From NCBI GenBank assembly GCA_028869255.1, contig CP110972.1, positions 687,001 to 751,000 on the forward strand: DNA of 64,000 nucleotides, given 5' to 3'. The notes under the pieces are model-generated. The model worked only from the letters and a program-made list of their open reading frames with translations. It had not been told where the DNA came from and ran no database searches. Below are positions 43,435 to 53,196 of the stretch, piece after piece (position 1 is the first letter of the stretch; each line of letters begins with the position of its first letter). The DNA comes from Pseudomonas poae (GTDB taxonomy: Bacteria > Pseudomonadota > Gammaproteobacteria > Pseudomonadales > Pseudomonadaceae). The position numbers and the translations under genes are program-made.

Positions 43435-45267
43435 TCAGTCGATGCCGACGAACCCACCCGTCTGGTGCTGCCACAACCGCGAGTACAAGCCGCCGTGCGC
43501 GAGCAACTCGGCATGGCTGCCGCTTTCGGCGATCAGGCCTTTCTCCAGCACCACCAGGCGGTCCATCCGCGCAATGGTCGACAGCCGGTGTGCGATCGCA
43601 ATCACCGTCTTGCCCTGCATCAAGGTCTCCAGGCTTTCCTGGATCGCCGCTTCCACTTCCGAGTCCAGGGCCGAGGTGGCTTCGTCCATGATCAGAATCG
43701 GCGCGTCCTTGAGCAGCACGCGGGCGATGGCGATGCGCTGGCGTTGCCCGCCCGAGAGTTTTACCCCGCGTTCGCCCACATGCGCATCCAGCCCGGTGCG
43801 GCCTTCGGCGTCCGACAGCAGCGGGATGAACTCATCGGCGCGGGCCTTGTGCACGGCGGCCCAGAGTTCTGCGTCGGTGGCGTCCGGCTTGCCGTACAAC
43901 AGGTTGTCGCGGATCGAGCGGTGCAGCAGCGAGGTGTCCTGGGTGATCATGCCGATCTGTTCGCGCAGGGTTTCCTGGGCGACTTCTGCGATGTTCTGGC
44001 CGTCGATCAGGATGCGCCCGCCTTGCAGGTCATACAGGCGCAGCAGCAGGTTGACCAGGGTCGACTTGCCCGCGCCGGACGGGCCGATCAGGCCGATTTT
44101 TTCACCGGCCTTGATGTTCAAGTTGAGGCCGCCAATGATCCCGCTCTTCTTGCCGTAGTGGAAATCCACCTGTTCGAAACGCACTTCGCCATGGGGCACG
44201 CTCAGGCGCGGGGCGTTGTCGCGGTCGATCACGGCCAGTGGCTGGGCAATGGTTTTCAGGCCGTCCTGCACCATGCCGATGTTTTCGAAAATGCCGTTGA
44301 CCACCCACATGATCCAGCCCGACATGTTGACGATGCGGATCACCAGGCCGGTGGCCAGGGCGATGGCGCCCACCGAGATCAGTGACTGCGTCCACAACCA
44401 CAGGGCCAGGCCGGTGGTGGTGACGATCAACAGGCCGTTCATGGTGGTAATCACCACGTCCATGCTGGTGACCACGCGGCTGGCCAGCTGGGTTTTTTCG
44501 GTCTGTTCGATGATCGCTTCCTTGGCGTACTGCTGCTCGTAATGGGTGTGAGCGAACAGCTTCAAGGTGGTGATATTGGTGTAGCCGTCGACGATACGGC
44601 CCATCAATTTGGAGCGCGCTTCGGATGAGACCACCGAGCGCTCCTTCACCCGTGGCACGAAGTAACGCAGCGTCAGGCTGTAGGCGATGATCCAGGTCAC
44701 CAGCGGGATCATCAGGCGCCAGTCGGCCTCGGCAAACAGCACCAAGGCACTGATCGCGTAGATCGCCACGTGCCAGATCGCATCCACTGCCGCCACGGCG
44801 GAGTCGCGCAGGGAGTTGCCAGTTTGCATGATGCGCTGGGCGATGCGCCCGGCGAAGTCATTCTGGAAGAAATTCAGGCTCTGCTTGAGCACATAGCTGT
44901 GGTTCTGCCAACGGATCAGGCTGGTCATGCCGGGGCTGATCGTCTGGTGCACCAGCAGGTCATGCAGCGCGCCGAAGATCGGGCGCAGCAGCAGGGCGAC
45001 CACGGCCATCCAGATCAGCTCGGTGCTGTGCAGCTGGAAGAAGTTTTCCGGTGGGGTGCCTTGGGCCAGGTCGATGATGCGGCTCAGGTAGCTGAACAGC
45101 GCAACTTCGATCAGCGCGCCGATCAGGCCCACCACCAGCAACGCGGCGAAATGCGGCCACACCTGGCGCAGGTAATAGAGGTAGAAGGGCAGGACTTTAT
45201 CGGGAGGAGCCGCGCTGGGAGCGTCGCGGAAAATATCGATCAGTTGTTCAAAACGACGATAGAGCAT
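43435..45267 (-). CDS. ABC exporter, fused permease/ATP-binding protein
   Basis: The start MLYRRFEQLIDIFRDAPS at 45267 gives 610 residues (the ORF could extend to 45327). The N-terminal half has six spans (for example PHFAALLVVGLIGALIEVAL and ALATGLVIRIVNMSGWIMW). The C-terminal nucleotide-binding domain has Walker A GPSGAGKSTLVN, signature LSGGQRQRIAIAR and Walker B ILIMDEATSALDS, then the switch His in AIAHRLSTI. This MsbA/McjD-like type exports lipids, drugs or peptides; the substrate is not evident. The order ABC transporter-ppiA-hydrolase-lysR-azoR matches P. aeruginosa PA3228-PA3223. It lies 94 nt downstream of ppiA. Confidence 0.92.
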   Translation of the reverse strand: MLYRRFEQLIDIFRDAPSAAPPDKVLPFYLYYLRQVWPHFAALLVVGLIGALIEVALFSYLSRIIDLAQGTPPENFFQLHSTELIWMAVVALLLRPIFGALHDLLVHQTISPGMTSLIRWQNHSYVLKQSLNFFQNDFAGRIAQRIMQTGNSLRDSAVAAVDAIWHVAIYAISALVLFAEADWRLMIPLVTWIIAYSLTLRYFVPRVKERSVVSSEARSKLMGRIVDGYTNITTLKLFAHTHYEQQYAKEAIIEQTEKTQLASRVVTSMDVVITTMNGLLIVTTTGLALWLWTQSLISVGAIALATGLVIRIVNMSGWIMWVVNGIFENIGMVQDGLKTIAQPLAVIDRDNAPRLSVPHGEVRFEQVDFHYGKKSGIIGGLNLNIKAGEKIGLIGPSGAGKSTLVNLLLRLYDLQGGRILIDGQNIAEVAQETLREQIGMITQDTSLLHRSIRDNLLYGKPDATDAELWAAVHKARADEFIPLLSDAEGRTGLDAHVGERGVKLSGGQRQRIAIARVLLKDAPILIMDEATSALDSEVEAAIQESLETLMQGKTVIAIAHRLSTIARMDRLVVLEKGLIAESGSHAELLAHGGLYSRLWQHQTGGFVGID

Positions 45268-45361
45268 TAGGTTGACGCCCGCCTGGCGGGCTCTCCTGTT
45301 CAAATGCGCGCGGTGCCTTGTGGGCACCGCGCGGAGCTACCTGAAGAACGCCCTGCAGACC

Positions 45362-45958
45362 TCAGTCGATGCGCTTGGCCGACTTGATGTACACAGGATC
45401 GATTGGCACGTTCTGCATGCCTTGCTTGGTGGTGGTCCGCGAGTTGACGATCACATCCACCACGTCCATGCCCTTGACCACCTTGGCGAATACGGCGTAA
45501 CCGGCATCGCGGCCCGGGTCGAGGAAGGCATTGTCGGCCACGTTGATGAAGAACTGGCTGGTGGCCGAGTTCGGGTCATTAGTGCGCGCCATCGATAAGG
45601 TGCCACGTACGTTATGCAGGCCATTGCTGGCTTCGTTCTTGATCGGTGCGTCGGTAGGTTTTTGTGACATCGACTGGGTGAACCCGCCACCCTGCACCAT
45701 GAAACCCGGGATCACGCGGTGGAAAATCGTGTTGGTGTAAAAACCCTTGTCGACATACGCCAGGAAGTTCTTGGTGCTGATCGGCGCCTTGACCGGGTCC
45801 AGTTCGATTTCAATGTCGCCATTGGTGGTGCTGATCAGGACGTGTGGCGCGTTGGACTTGGCCGCTGCAGCAGGTTTGGCCGGTGCGGCTGCCGTGGCGG
45901 CCATCAGGTTGGCAGCGAACAGAAAGGAGCCGGCAAAGAAGGCGATTTTTTTCAGCAT
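45362..45958 (-). CDS. ppiA: PpiA, periplasmic peptidyl-prolyl cis-trans isomerase (cyclophilin A)
   Basis: A 198-residue cyclophilin with a signal peptide ([20 protein letters not shown]) and an Ala/Pro-rich linker before the domain. Conserved catalytic stretches [33 protein letters not shown] and [16 protein letters not shown] are all present. It assists folding of periplasmic and outer-membrane proteins. It is 3 nt from the following hydrolase gene's end, so these genes are probably one operon. Confidence 0.95.
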   Translation of the reverse strand: MLKKIAFFAGSFLFAANLMAATAAAPAKPAAAAKSNAPHVLISTTNGDIEIELDPVKAPISTKNFLAYVDKGFYTNTIFHRVIPGFMVQGGGFTQSMSQKPTDAPIKNEASNGLHNVRGTLSMARTNDPNSATSQFFINVADNAFLDPGRDAGYAVFAKVVKGMDVVDVIVNSRTTTKQGMQNVPIDPVYIKSAKRID

Positions 45959-45961
45959 GGG

Positions 45962-46765
45962 TCAGTGATCCTGGGTAGTGGTTTCGACTGTCTCTAGAAA
46001 ATCGAGCAGGGTGGTGTTAAAGACTTCGGGTTGATCCAAGGGCGTGGCATGGCGGGAATCCTCGATCACCACCAGCCGCGCATCGGGCAGCAGTTTTACA
46101 TAGATTTCTTTCTGCGCCACGGGGGTGTAGTCATGGTCGGCGCTGATGACCAGGGTTGGACAGGTAATTCTGGAAAGTCGTTCCTGTACGCCCCAGCCCA
46201 CAATCGCGTCGAAGCTGGCGAGATAAGCACGTTTGTCGTTTTTTGCCCAGCGTTGGGCCATCTTGCGTCGCAGGTCGGCTTGTTCCGGTTTGGGGAATAG
46301 CCGGTCGCCCAGGGCCTTGCCGATGGTGGCCAGGCTGAGCAGGCGGCCCAGGATCCAGCGCTTGGCCCACCACCCGTATTCCTGAACGGTGCGCACCTTG
46401 ACCTCGGGCGCGCTATTGACGATGCACAGGCTTTTGACCCGCGCCGGTTCGTCCACGGCCAGTTGAAACGCGATCATGCCGCCCATGGACAAGCCCACCA
46501 CATGGGCAGGGGGCAGGGCCAGGTGTTCGATCAGCGCGACCAAGTCGTCGGTGAAGCCCTTGATGCTGTAGCGCTCACGCGGTTTGTCGGAGCGGCCATG
46601 GCCGCGTACATCCACCACGATCAGGCGATAGTGCCTGGCCAGCAGCGGAATCTGCAGCTCCCAGTCCTGGCTGCTGGAGCCCAGGCCGTGGATCAGGATC
46701 AGCGGGCTGCCATGGCCGTATTCCTCGTAATGCAGGGTGCATCCTTCGTGGTCGAACCAGGCCAT
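45962..46765 (-). CDS. Alpha/beta hydrolase
   Basis: The start MAWFDHEGCTLHYEEYGHGS at 46765 follows ATGGAG; 267 residues. It has the oxyanion-hole LIHGLGSSSQDWE, the nucleophile elbow GLSMGGMIAF (Ser), an acid in SADHDYTP and a late His in DSRHATPLDQPE, so an active serine hydrolase is expected. It resembles esterase/BioH or PcaD-type proteins, but no substrate is suggested. It lies between ppiA and the LysR gene; a 14-nt gap to the LysR stop is seen once the LysR frameshift is corrected. Confidence 0.9.
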   Translation of the reverse strand: MAWFDHEGCTLHYEEYGHGSPLILIHGLGSSSQDWELQIPLLARHYRLIVVDVRGHGRSDKPRERYSIKGFTDDLVALIEHLALPPAHVVGLSMGGMIAFQLAVDEPARVKSLCIVNSAPEVKVRTVQEYGWWAKRWILGRLLSLATIGKALGDRLFPKPEQADLRRKMAQRWAKNDKRAYLASFDAIVGWGVQERLSRITCPTLVISADHDYTPVAQKEIYVKLLPDARLVVIEDSRHATPLDQPEVFNTTLLDFLETVETTTQDH

Positions 46766-46779
46766 GCGTGAACTCCATT

Positions 46780-47702
46780 TCAGGCTTGCTGGGGGGCGGC
46801 GAAAGGCGCGTCCAGGGGGCGGTATCAAAGGTGCGCAGCAACTCCACAAGAATCTGCGTGGCCGGCCCCAAGGGTTTGTCCTTGTTCGAGTACAGGTAGA
46901 ACGTGGGGTTGCGGCTGCCGCCCTCTTCCAAGCGTAGCTGCTTGAGCAGGCCCTCTTTGAGTTCGCGCTCGATCAGGTGGCGCGGCAACCAGGCAAAGCC
47001 CAGGCCGCTGCTGACGAAGGTGGCGGCGGTGGCCAGGCTGCCGACGGTCCAGCGCTGTTCGGCGCCGAGCCAGCCGACGTCCCGTGGTTGCTGGCGGCCG
47101 GAGTCACGGATCACCACCTGCATCTGGCTTTCCAGGTCCTGGAAGCTCAGATCGCGGTTCAGGCGATGTAACGAGTGGTCGGGGTGGGCCACGGCGATAA
47201 ATTCCACATCGCTCATTTCCGTGCCCAGGTAGCCCGGGATGATAAAGCTGCTGATGGCCAGGTCAGCCATGCCATCAAGCAGCAGCTCTTCGACGCCGGA
47301 CAGCACCTCTTCACGCAAGCGCACCCGGCAGCCACGGCTTTGCGGCATAAAGGCAGTGAGGGCGCGCACCAGGCGAGCATTGGGGTAGGCGGCGTCGACC
47401 ACCAGCCGCACCTCCGCCTCCCAGCCCTGCTCCATATGGTGGGCGAGGTCTTCCAGCTGGCTGGCGTTTTTCACCAGTTGCCGGGAGCGGCGCAGCAGTA
47501 CTTCGCCGGCGTCGGTGAGGACCGCCTTGCGCCCGTCGATGCGCAACAGTGGCACGCCGAGCTGGTCTTGCATGCGGGCCACGGTGTAGCTCACCGAGGA
47601 CTGCGAACGGTGCAGCGCTTCAGCCGCCTGGGCGAAGCCGCCATGGTCGACCACGGCTTGCAGCGTGCGCCATTGATCGAGGGTAACGCGGGGCGCTTTC
47701 AA
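46780..47702 (-). pseudogene. LysR-family transcriptional regulator, one-base deletion at the C-terminus
   Basis: MKAPRVTLDQWRTLQAVVDH begins an N-terminal HTH (FAQAAEALHRSQSSVSYTVARMQ) and a substrate-binding domain. The frame runs on into the hydrolase gene as a 375-codon ORF, which is longer than any normal member. Adding one C to the five-G run on the plus strand at 46815-46819 (expected six) gives TAPLDAPFAAPQQA-stop at 46780, 307 residues, the usual length. The hybrid product keeps all of the HTH and nearly all of the effector domain, so it may still be functional. CCAGG overlaps the run. It is divergent from a small secreted protein gene. Confidence 0.88.
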
Positions 47703-47751
47703 GATGGGTTCCTCTTGTCCTAAGCTGGCAATCCTTATTGGAGACTGCCGA

Positions 47752-48066
47752 ATGAGAAAATTCTGTTGTGTGTTGCTGGCGCTGCTGCCGATGAGCGCGT
47801 TTGCCTACCCCATCGACGTGTCTAAAAAGATCGACGGCGTGAGCATCGACTACACCGCGTCCGACGTGGACGGCGACATCAGCTCGATCCAACTGAATAA
47901 CTACGGCACGAATGACGCCGTGTGTTCGGTAATCTTTACCAACGGCCCGGAAGCGCCACGGCGCCGTACCGTCACCGTACCGGCGGGCAAAAGCACCAAC
48001 ACCACGGTCAAGTTCAATCGCGCCATTATCAAGATGCGAATCGCTCTGGCGTGCGCCGCGAAATAA
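47752..48066 (+). CDS. Small secreted or periplasmic protein of unknown function
   Basis: The start MRKFCCVLLALLPMSAFAYP at 47752 follows GGAG; 104 residues. The first 18 residues are a signal peptide (cleavage after AFA). The mature part has two Cys (AVCSVIF and LACAAK), a TVTVPAGKSTNTTVKFNR beta-rich segment, and no metal or catalytic motif. It is divergent from the LysR gene, 49 nt apart. Conserved proteins of this size next to this regulator occur in pseudomonads, but I know no function. Confidence 0.75.
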   Translation: MRKFCCVLLALLPMSAFAYPIDVSKKIDGVSIDYTASDVDGDISSIQLNNYGTNDAVCSVIFTNGPEAPRRRTVTVPAGKSTNTTVKFNRAIIKMRIALACAAK

Positions 48067-48217
48067 CGCTGCAGCGGAGCGTGTCTACTGGAATACTCCG
48101 CTTATAAACAAATTTATAGATGGGTTATAGCAGTTTTTTGTGCTTTTTTATCGAATGGGCCTTAGTTAATCTTTTCTCCATCGCCTTACAGCATTTACAG
48201 ATGGAGCCTACGAAGCC

Positions 48218-48817
48218 ATGTCCAATGTTCTGATCATCGAAAGCAGCGCCCGCCAGCAGGATTCGATCTCCCGCCAACTGACCCGGCAGTTCATCAGCCA
48301 ATGGCAGGCCGCCCACCCGGCGGATCAGATCACCGTGCGCGACGTGGCACTCAATCCGGTTCCGCACCTGGACGCCAACCTGCTCGGCGGCTGGATGAAA
48401 CCCACCGAACAGCGCAACGACATCGAACAGGCTTCGCTGGATCGCTCCAATGAATTGACCGATGAGTTGCTGGCCGCCGACGTTCTGGTGCTGGCCGCGC
48501 CGATGTACAACTTCGCCATCCCCAGCACCCTCAAAGCCTGGCTGGACCACGTGCTGCGCGCCGGTGTGACCTTCAAGTACACCGCCACCGGCCCTCAGGG
48601 GCTGCTGACCGGCAAGCGCGCCATCGTGCTCACCGCTCGCCGCGGCATCCACACCGGTGCCAGCTCGGATCACCAGGAACCGTACTTGCGTCAGGTGATG
48701 GCCTTTATCGGGATTCATGACGTCACCTTCATCCATGCAGAAGGGGTCAACCTGAGTGGGGACTTCCAGGAGAAGGGCATCAACCACGCCAAGGCGTTGC
48801 TGGCACAGGTTGCCTGA
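48218..48817 (+). CDS. azoR: AzoR, FMN-dependent NADH-azoreductase
   Basis: A 199-residue flavodoxin-fold oxidoreductase (MSNVLIIESSARQQDSISRQ) with the FMN-binding SSARxxxSxS loop, MYNFAIPSTLKAWLDHV and RRGIHTG. AzoR reduces azo dyes and quinones by two-electron transfer from NADH, protecting from thiol and quinone stress. P. aeruginosa has three paralogues and this locus corresponds by context to PA3223. It is probably controlled by the nearby LysR regulator. Length and motifs are intact. Confidence 0.93.
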   Translation: MSNVLIIESSARQQDSISRQLTRQFISQWQAAHPADQITVRDVALNPVPHLDANLLGGWMKPTEQRNDIEQASLDRSNELTDELLAADVLVLAAPMYNFAIPSTLKAWLDHVLRAGVTFKYTATGPQGLLTGKRAIVLTARRGIHTGASSDHQEPYLRQVMAFIGIHDVTFIHAEGVNLSGDFQEKGINHAKALLAQVA

Positions 48818-48921
48818 TCCTTTAATCGCCAGATAATCGCGCAATGTTTATCTAGCCCCACGCAACCCTTCAAGTACGCGTATCGAACCTCCCTTTGCAC
48901 TTGTTGCTCCTGAGTGCTCCT

Positions 48922-48957
48922 ACCCGACTGCCGCTATAGCGAGGTCGGGTTTTTTTT
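48922..48957 (+). terminator. Rho-independent terminator upstream of yigM-like gene
   Basis: ACCCGAC (48922-48928) pairs with GTCGGGT (48944-48950), followed by seven T. It is about 105 nt after the azoR stop and 70 nt before the next gene. Confidence 0.75.
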
Positions 48958-49019
48958 GCCCCGAGTTTCGTGAAACGCTGAAAACCTTTAATGTCGCGCC
49001 CATTCGAAACGAGGCGCGC

Positions 49020-49889
49020 ATGGGCTATTTACTGGTTGTCACCCTGATTCAGGCATTTTCCTTCAGCTTGATCGGCGAATACCTCGCCGGTCATGTCGAC
49101 AGCTACTTCGCCGTGCTGGTGCGCGTGGTGCTGGCCGGGCTGGTGTTTATCCCGCTGACCCGCTGGCGCTCGGTGGCGCCGCCCTTCATGCGCGGCATGC
49201 TGCTGATCGGCGCCTTGCAGTTTGGCGTGACCTACGTGTGCCTGTACCTGAGCTTTCGCGTGCTGACGGTGCCGGAGGTGCTGCTGTTCACCATCCTTAC
49301 GCCCCTGCATGTGACCCTGATCGAAGACGCCCTCAACCGCCGCTTCAACCCCTGGGCGCTGGTCGCCGCACTGGTGGCGGTGGCGGGCGCGGCGGTGATT
49401 CGCTTCGACCAGGTCACCCCGCACTTCCTCATGGGCTTCCTGCTGCTGCAACTGGCCAACTTCACCTATGCCGCCGGGCAGGTGATGTACAAGCATCTGG
49501 TGGCGCGTTACCCCAGTGACCTGCCGCACTACCGGCGCTTCGGCTACTTCTACCTGGGCGCCTTGATCGTGGTGTTGCCGGCGTTCCTGCTGTTCGGCAA
49601 GGCCAACTTCCTGCCCGATGCACCGCTGCAATGGGGCGTGCTAGTGTTCCTCGGCCTGGTCAGCACGGCACTCGGTATGTACTGGTGGAACAAGGGCGCG
49701 TGCCTGGTGCACGGCGGCACCCTGGCGGTGATGAACAACCTGCATGTGCCGGTGGGGTTGCTGCTGAATTTGCTGATCTGGAACCAGCATGAACCGCTGG
49801 GCCGTCTGGCGTTGGGCGGGTTGGTGATCATCGGGGCGGTGTGGGTCAGCCGGTTGGGCGTCAAGTCGCCCAACCGCTCCGAGGCTTAA
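49020..49889 (+). CDS. YigM-like EamA transporter (carboxylate/amino acid/amine type)
   Basis: A 289-residue, ten-span protein. The N-terminus QAFSFSLIGEYLAGHVDSYF is close to E. coli YigM (AFSFSLYGEYLAGHVDSYF), which imports biotin, and later blocks (VPEVLLFTILTPL, MNNLHVPVGLLLNLLIW) also match that protein. Annotated relatives are called carboxylate/amino acid/amine transporters, so biotin uptake is a reasonable inference but not certain. It overlaps the convergent MscS-like gene by 4 nt. Confidence 0.82.
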   Translation: MGYLLVVTLIQAFSFSLIGEYLAGHVDSYFAVLVRVVLAGLVFIPLTRWRSVAPPFMRGMLLIGALQFGVTYVCLYLSFRVLTVPEVLLFTILTPLHVTLIEDALNRRFNPWALVAALVAVAGAAVIRFDQVTPHFLMGFLLLQLANFTYAAGQVMYKHLVARYPSDLPHYRRFGYFYLGALIVVLPAFLLFGKANFLPDAPLQWGVLVFLGLVSTALGMYWWNKGACLVHGGTLAVMNNLHVPVGLLLNLLIWNQHEPLGRLALGGLVIIGAVWVSRLGVKSPNRSEA

Positions 49890-51178
49890 ATCGCGTGACT
49901 TTCCGGGGCCGGCAAATGGCTGGCCCCCAGCACCGCCGGCAGTACGCCGGCGCGTAAATCATTACCGCTCGGCTGCTGGTACAGGCTCAAACCAAACTCC
50001 GGCAACACCGCCAGCAAATAATCGAAGATATCCCCCTGGATCCGCTCGTAATCCGCCCACGCCGTGGTGCGGGTGAAGCAGTAGATCTCCAGCGGCACGC
50101 CTTGGGCGCTGGTTTGCATCTGGCGCACCATGCAGGTCATGTTCGGCTGGATGTCCGGGTGGCTTTTCAGATAGGCCAGGGCATAGGCGCGGAAGGTGCC
50201 GAGGTTGGTCATGCGGCGCCGGTTGGCCGACAGTTGCGCGCTATGGCCTTGGGCTTCGTTCCAGGCCTTGAGTTCGGCCTGCTTGCGCCCGATGTAGTCG
50301 GTGAGCAGGTGCACCTGGGTCATGCGCAGTTCTTCATCGTCGCGCAGAAAACGCACGCCGCTGGCGTCGATAAACAGGCTGCGCTTGATGCGGCGCCCGC
50401 CGGAAGCCTGCATCGAGTTCTTGAACGACTCGGACATCAGGCGCCAGGTCGGGATGGACACGATGGTCTTGTCGAAGTTCTGCACCTTGACCGTGTGCAA
50501 GGTGATGTCCACCACGTCACCGTCGGCGCCGACCTGGGGCATTTCGATCCAGTCGCCGACCCGCAGCATGTCATTGCTGGTGAGCTGCACGCTGGCGACA
50601 AATGACAACAGGGTGTCCTTGTACACCAACAGAATCACCGCCGACATCGCACCCAGCCCTGACAGCAGCAGCAGCGGCGAGCGGTCGATCAGGGTGGCGA
50701 CGATGATGATCGCGGCAAACACGAACAGCACCATCTTCGCCAACTGCACATAACCCTTGATCGAGCGGGTGCGGGCGTGTTCGGTGCGTGCGTAGATGTC
50801 CAGCAAGGCGCTGAGCAGGGCGCTCATGGCCAGCGTCATGAACAGGATGGTGAGCGCCAGGGCCACGTTGCCGATAAACAGGATCGCGGTCTTGCTCAGG
50901 TCCGGCACCAGGTACAGGCCGAACTGGATCACCAGTGACGGCGTCATCTGCGCCAGGCGATGGAAGACTTTATTGTGCCGCAGGTCATTGAGCCAATGCA
51001 GCGCCGGTTGCCGGCCGAGCAATTTGACGGCGTGGAGGATGAGGTAACGCGCCACCCGTCCGAGCAGCAGCGCCACTACCAGCAACACCAGCAAGCCCAG
51101 GCTTGCATGCAGCAGCGGGTGTTGATCGAGAGCGCCCCAGAGGTCCTGGGCGTTGAGCCAGAGCTGTTTGATATCCAT
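49886..51178 (-). CDS. MscS-family mechanosensitive channel (YbdG-like)
   Basis: A 430-residue protein with about five membrane spans, the pore-lining helix region LLSGLGAMSAVILLVYKDTL and the MscS beta domain (MLRVGDWIEMPQ, GDVVDITLHTVKVQNFDKT). The C-terminal domain contains TNLGTFRAYALAYLKSHPDI, characteristic of the YbdG/YnaI subgroup. Members act as osmotic release valves or sensors. It is convergent with the yigM-like gene and divergent from the DEAD-box helicase gene. Confidence 0.9.
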   Translation of the reverse strand: MDIKQLWLNAQDLWGALDQHPLLHASLGLLVLLVVALLLGRVARYLILHAVKLLGRQPALHWLNDLRHNKVFHRLAQMTPSLVIQFGLYLVPDLSKTAILFIGNVALALTILFMTLAMSALLSALLDIYARTEHARTRSIKGYVQLAKMVLFVFAAIIIVATLIDRSPLLLLSGLGAMSAVILLVYKDTLLSFVASVQLTSNDMLRVGDWIEMPQVGADGDVVDITLHTVKVQNFDKTIVSIPTWRLMSESFKNSMQASGGRRIKRSLFIDASGVRFLRDDEELRMTQVHLLTDYIGRKQAELKAWNEAQGHSAQLSANRRRMTNLGTFRAYALAYLKSHPDIQPNMTCMVRQMQTSAQGVPLEIYCFTRTTAWADYERIQGDIFDYLLAVLPEFGLSLYQQPSGNDLRAGVLPAVLGASHLPAPESHAI

Positions 51179-51371
51179 GGGTGTAACCGATTCTTCTGTG
51201 AGACAAGACGGGGCGATTAGAGCATTTAAGTGCAGTAAAGTTAGGGTTCAGGACAAATATGCTGACAAAAAAGCAGCTGATTAGCGCCGTTCGCGTAAAG
51301 ACACTCGGTTTGGACGCCCGAAACCGGTACCCTATGCAGCTGATTTTTTGTATTTCTTCGAGGTAGCACCC

Positions 51372-52718
51372 GTGTTTTCCCAATTCGCCCTGCACGAACG
51401 CCTGCTCAAAGCCGTGGCCGAGCTAAAATTTGTCGAGCCTACGCCTGTGCAAGCAGCGGCCATCCCGCTCGCGCTCGAAGGGCGTGACCTGCGGGTGACG
51501 GCTCAAACCGGGAGTGGCAAGACTGCCGCCTTCGTCCTGCCGATTCTGAACCGTCTGATCGGCCCGGCCAAAGTCCGCGTCAGCATCAAGACCCTGATCC
51601 TGCTGCCGACCCGCGAGCTGGCGCAGCAGACCTTGAAGGAAGTGGAGCGCTTCTCGCAGTTCACCTTCATCAAGTCCGGCCTGATCACCGGTGGCGAAGA
51701 CTTCAAGGTCCAGGCCGCCATGCTGCGCAAGGTGCCGGACATCCTGATCGGCACCCCGGGCCGCATGATCGAGCAACTCAACGCCGGCAACCTCGACCTC
51801 AAGGAGGTCGAAGTGCTGGTGCTGGACGAAGCCGACCGTATGCTCGACATGGGCTTTGCCGACGACGTGCAGCGGCTTGTGGCCGAGTGCGTCAACCGCC
51901 AGCAGACCATGCTGTTCTCCGCCACCACCGGCGGTTCGACCCTGCGCGACATGGTCGCCAAGGTCCTGAACAACCCTGAGCACTTGCAGGTCAACAACGT
52001 CAGCGACCTGAACGCGACCACGCGCCAGCAGATCGTCACCGCTGACCACAATGTGCACAAGGAGCAGATCCTCAACTGGCTGCTGGCCAACGAGACTTAT
52101 CAGAAGGCCATCGTGTTCACCAACACCCGTGCTGCGGCTGACCGCATTTACGGTCGCCTGGTGGCCCAGGATTACAAGGCGTTCGTGCTGCACGGTGAAA
52201 AAGACCAGAAGGACCGCAAGCTGGCGATCGACCGCCTCAAGGCCGGCGGCGTGAAAATCCTGGTGGCTACCGACGTGGCTGCACGCGGCCTGGACGTGGA
52301 TGGCCTGGACATGGTCATCAACTTCGACATGCCACGCAGCGGCGACGAATACGTGCACCGTATCGGTCGTACCGGGCGTGCCGGCAACGATGGCCTGGCG
52401 ATCTCGCTGATCTGCCACGGCGACTGGAACCTGATGTCGAGCATCGAGCGCTACCTCAAGCAGTCGTTCGAGCGCCGTACCATCAAGGAAGTCAAAGGCA
52501 CCTACACCGGGCCGAAGAAGGTCAAGGCGTCGGGCAAGGCTGTTGGCGTGAAGAAGAAAAAGACCGACGCCAAGGGCGACAAGAAAAAGGCCGGCGCCAA
52601 GTCGCCGACCAAGCGCAAGATCGCCAACCGGCCGAAGACCGACAACCTGTCGCTGGTCAGCAAGGACGGCATGGCGCCGCTCAAGCGCCGCAAGCCGGAA
52701 GCACCGGCTGCCGAGTAA
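51372..52718 (+). CDS. DEAD-box ATP-dependent RNA helicase
   Basis: The GTG at 51372 (MFSQFALHERLLKAVAELKF, 448 residues) is preceded by GAGGTAG; ORF 51348 is a longer alternative. Motifs in order: Q motif with PTPVQAAAIPLAL, Walker A TAQTGSGKTAAF, PTRELAQQ, DEAD (LDEADRMLDMGF), SATTGG, ATDVAARGLDVDGL and HRIGRTGRAGN. A Lys-rich tail (VKKKKTDAKGDKKKAGAKS) of about 70 residues probably binds RNA. It resembles the PA2840-type DEAD-box protein of Pseudomonas; it is implicated in RNA remodelling and cold response by family only. A terminator follows. Confidence 0.93.
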   Translation: MFSQFALHERLLKAVAELKFVEPTPVQAAAIPLALEGRDLRVTAQTGSGKTAAFVLPILNRLIGPAKVRVSIKTLILLPTRELAQQTLKEVERFSQFTFIKSGLITGGEDFKVQAAMLRKVPDILIGTPGRMIEQLNAGNLDLKEVEVLVLDEADRMLDMGFADDVQRLVAECVNRQQTMLFSATTGGSTLRDMVAKVLNNPEHLQVNNVSDLNATTRQQIVTADHNVHKEQILNWLLANETYQKAIVFTNTRAAADRIYGRLVAQDYKAFVLHGEKDQKDRKLAIDRLKAGGVKILVATDVAARGLDVDGLDMVINFDMPRSGDEYVHRIGRTGRAGNDGLAISLICHGDWNLMSSIERYLKQSFERRTIKEVKGTYTGPKKVKASGKAVGVKKKKTDAKGDKKKAGAKSPTKRKIANRPKTDNLSLVSKDGMAPLKRRKPEAPAAE

Positions 52719-52731
52719 TCAGGCGGATGTG

Positions 52732-52760
52732 AAAAAACCGGACGATGTCCGGTTTTTTTA
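52732..52760. terminator. Bidirectional terminator
   Basis: AAAAAACCGGAC / GTCCGGTTTTTT (12-bp arms around GAT, T-runs on both strands) separates the helicase from the convergent small gene that ends at 52766. Confidence 0.9.
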
Positions 52761-52765
52761 TGCCT

Positions 52766-53041
52766 TCAGTTTTTGGCTTTGGCAGCCGCTTCTTTCAGCT
52801 CTTTGAGACGGGCGTCGATCAACTGGCACTTGTCAGGAAATTCGGCGCTCTCGGTGTCCAGGTCCATTTTCTGCAACTCGTCGTTCATTTCCTTGGCCTT
52901 GGTCGGGTTCTGCTCGGTCAGTTTGGCCACTTCCTGGGCCAATTGCTCGCGTTTGGCGGTGGCCTCGTCCGGCGTGCAGGCCCAGGCGGGCAGAGCGCTC
53001 AGCAGCGTGGCGGCGATGGCCAGGTTTATCAGGGTTTTCAT
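52766..53041 (-). CDS. Small periplasmic protein of unknown function
   Basis: A 91-residue protein with a signal peptide (MKTLINLAIAATLLSALPAWA), then a charged alpha-helical chain with TPDEATAKREQLAQEVAKL and a C-terminal EAAAKAKN. Two Cys, one just after cleavage and one in FPDKCQLID, could pair. It resembles small helical proteins of pseudomonads with no assigned role. Its promoter lies before 53042 in the gap shared with the gene at 53197. Confidence 0.75.
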   Translation of the reverse strand: MKTLINLAIAATLLSALPAWACTPDEATAKREQLAQEVAKLTEQNPTKAKEMNDELQKMDLDTESAEFPDKCQLIDARLKELKEAAAKAKN

Positions 53042-53196
53042 GGGGAGACCTCCTTGGCGGTTATGCTCAGTTGAGGGCGCGAACGTCTGGAAAGTTCAGA
53101 GAAATCACGTCCGTCCGGTCGGCTGAACGGCGAGTGGCGCGGCGTGTCACACCTCTAGACGGGCTACTTTTCCTTGGGCCTGCAGGAGGAATCAGG